This document shows positions 14,515 through 14,651 of a stretch of DNA of 14,651 nucleotides, in pieces. How positions within the stretch are numbered: the first letter of the stretch is position 1; each line of letters begins with the position of its first letter. The DNA lies in assembly GCA_020048795.1 (NCBI GenBank), contig JAIFMA010000008.1, positions 1 to 14,651 of the forward strand, given 5' to 3'. This DNA comes from Rhodoferax sp. GTDB taxonomy: Bacteria > Pseudomonadota > Gammaproteobacteria > Burkholderiales > Burkholderiaceae_C. Position numbers and translations under genes: made by a program. Below the pieces are notes generated by a model that searched no databases, was not told where the DNA came from, and saw nothing but the letters and a program-made list of their open reading frames with translations.

Positions 14515-14543
14515 TTGTTTATAATCTGCTGTTATAAACAATT
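14513..14543. repeat. Perfect 12-bp inverted repeat, 7-base spacer, upstream of tRNA-Lys
   Basis: Arms AATTGTTTATAA (14513-14524) and TTATAAACAATT (14532-14543) are exact reverse complements around TCTGCTG. The left arm starts inside the tcdA stop codon. The stem is almost entirely A/T and is not followed by a T-run, so it does not look like an intrinsic terminator. It includes a TATAAT at 14520-14525, so it may be a promoter-operator palindrome for the tRNA gene. Confidence 0.7.
14520..14525 (+). promoter_or_regulatory. Candidate -10 element for tRNA-Lys
   Basis: TATAAT is a consensus -10 hexamer 35 bases before the tRNA, predicting a start near 14532 and a ~29-base leader. No acceptable -35 hexamer is seen 16-18 bases upstream (around 14497, GAGAAA). 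A TATAAA at 14533-14538 is a second possible -10, also without a good -35. Support therefore rests on the hexamer and its location. Confidence 0.35.
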
Positions 14544-14559
14544 CGCATTTGTATGCGAA
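14542..14559 (+). repeat. Perfect 7-bp hairpin immediately before tRNA-Lys
   Basis: TTCGCAT (14542-14548) and ATGCGAA (14553-14559) are exact reverse complements around a TTGT loop. The hairpin ends two bases before the first tRNA base and shares its first two bases with the preceding inverted repeat. In a transcript it would form a compact stem next to the RNase P cleavage site, so it may affect 5' maturation; as DNA it could be an operator. Confidence 0.65.
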
Positions 14560-14560
14560 C

Positions 14561-14636
14561 GGGATGTTAGCTCAGTTGGTAGAGCAGCGGACTTTTAATC
14601 CGTTTGTCGTGGGTTCGACCCCCGCACATCCCACCA
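14561..14636 (+). tRNA. tRNA-Lys (anticodon UUU), CCA encoded
   Basis: A full cloverleaf can be drawn over 76 bases: acceptor stem GGGATGT/ACATCCC, D stem GCTC/GAGC with loop AGTTGGTA, anticodon stem GCGGA/TCCGT with loop CTTTTAA, variable loop TTGTC, and T arm GTGGG-TTCGACC-CCCGC (one G-U pair). The discriminator base is A and CCA is encoded (14634-14636). The anticodon TTT at 14594-14596 reads lysine AAA/AAG. Position 37 (14597) is A, as required for t6A/ct6A made with the help of the upstream tcdA product. The last 15 bases of the window hold nothing recognisable. Confidence 0.98.
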
Positions 14637-14651
14637 AAAACACCAATGAAA

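Noticed and set aside
14513..14543. An intrinsic terminator for tcdA
   Set aside because: The stem is almost purely A/T and no T-run follows, so it lacks the defining features.

Overview
The window reads as a contiguous piece of chromosome from a betaproteobacterium. Burkholderiales is very likely, and a Comamonadaceae (Rhodoferax/Polaromonas-like) source is my best guess. The grounds are the housekeeping order hemF-nadD-rsfS-rlmH-maf-rng, residue-level resemblance of the proteins to that group, and a ~52-bp repeat that resembles intergenic repeats I remember from Comamonadaceae genomes. No database search was possible, so family assignments rest on motifs read directly from the translations.

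Region 1 (1-4534, + strand) is a tightly packed housekeeping run: the 3' end of hemF (haem synthesis), nadD (NAD synthesis), rsfS (ribosome silencing), rlmH (23S rRNA methylation), maf (nucleotide pyrophosphatase) and rng (RNase G). Stop and start codons overlap (TGATG) at hemF/nadD and nadD/rsfS. RsfS carries long Lys/Ala/Pro-rich extensions. A ~52-bp repeat lies in the same reading frame inside both nadD and rsfS.

Region 2 (4550-11137) is a cell-surface, LPS-core-type cluster. On the + strand are a cytoplasmic polysaccharide deacetylase and a family-4 glycosyltransferase broken by an internal loss plus frameshift. On the - strand are an O-antigen-ligase-type protein and an MsbA-type ABC exporter, coupled by a GTGA overlap. 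On the + strand again, diverging from the ligase, are a WaaE/LgtF-like glycosyltransferase and a second family-2 glycosyltransferase of more AT-rich composition. Together they look able to build, flip and cap a lipid-linked saccharide at the inner membrane.

Region 3 (11160-14636, + strand) is tolB-pal-cpoB, the periplasmic and outer-membrane half of the Tol-Pal envelope system, followed by tcdA and tRNA-Lys(UUU). tolQRA are not upstream of tolB; glycosyltransferases are. TolB lacks a conserved segment of its N-terminal domain. tcdA, which matures t6A37 of ANN-decoding tRNAs, sits directly before one such tRNA, and two adjacent perfect inverted repeats fill the gap between them.

No insertion sequence, prophage, CRISPR array or convincing intrinsic terminator was seen, and no stretch above 300 bases lacks a gene. 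The most unusual signals are the in-frame repeat pair, the two independent ~20-codon losses (glycosyltransferase and TolB), and the double inverted repeat before tRNA-Lys.
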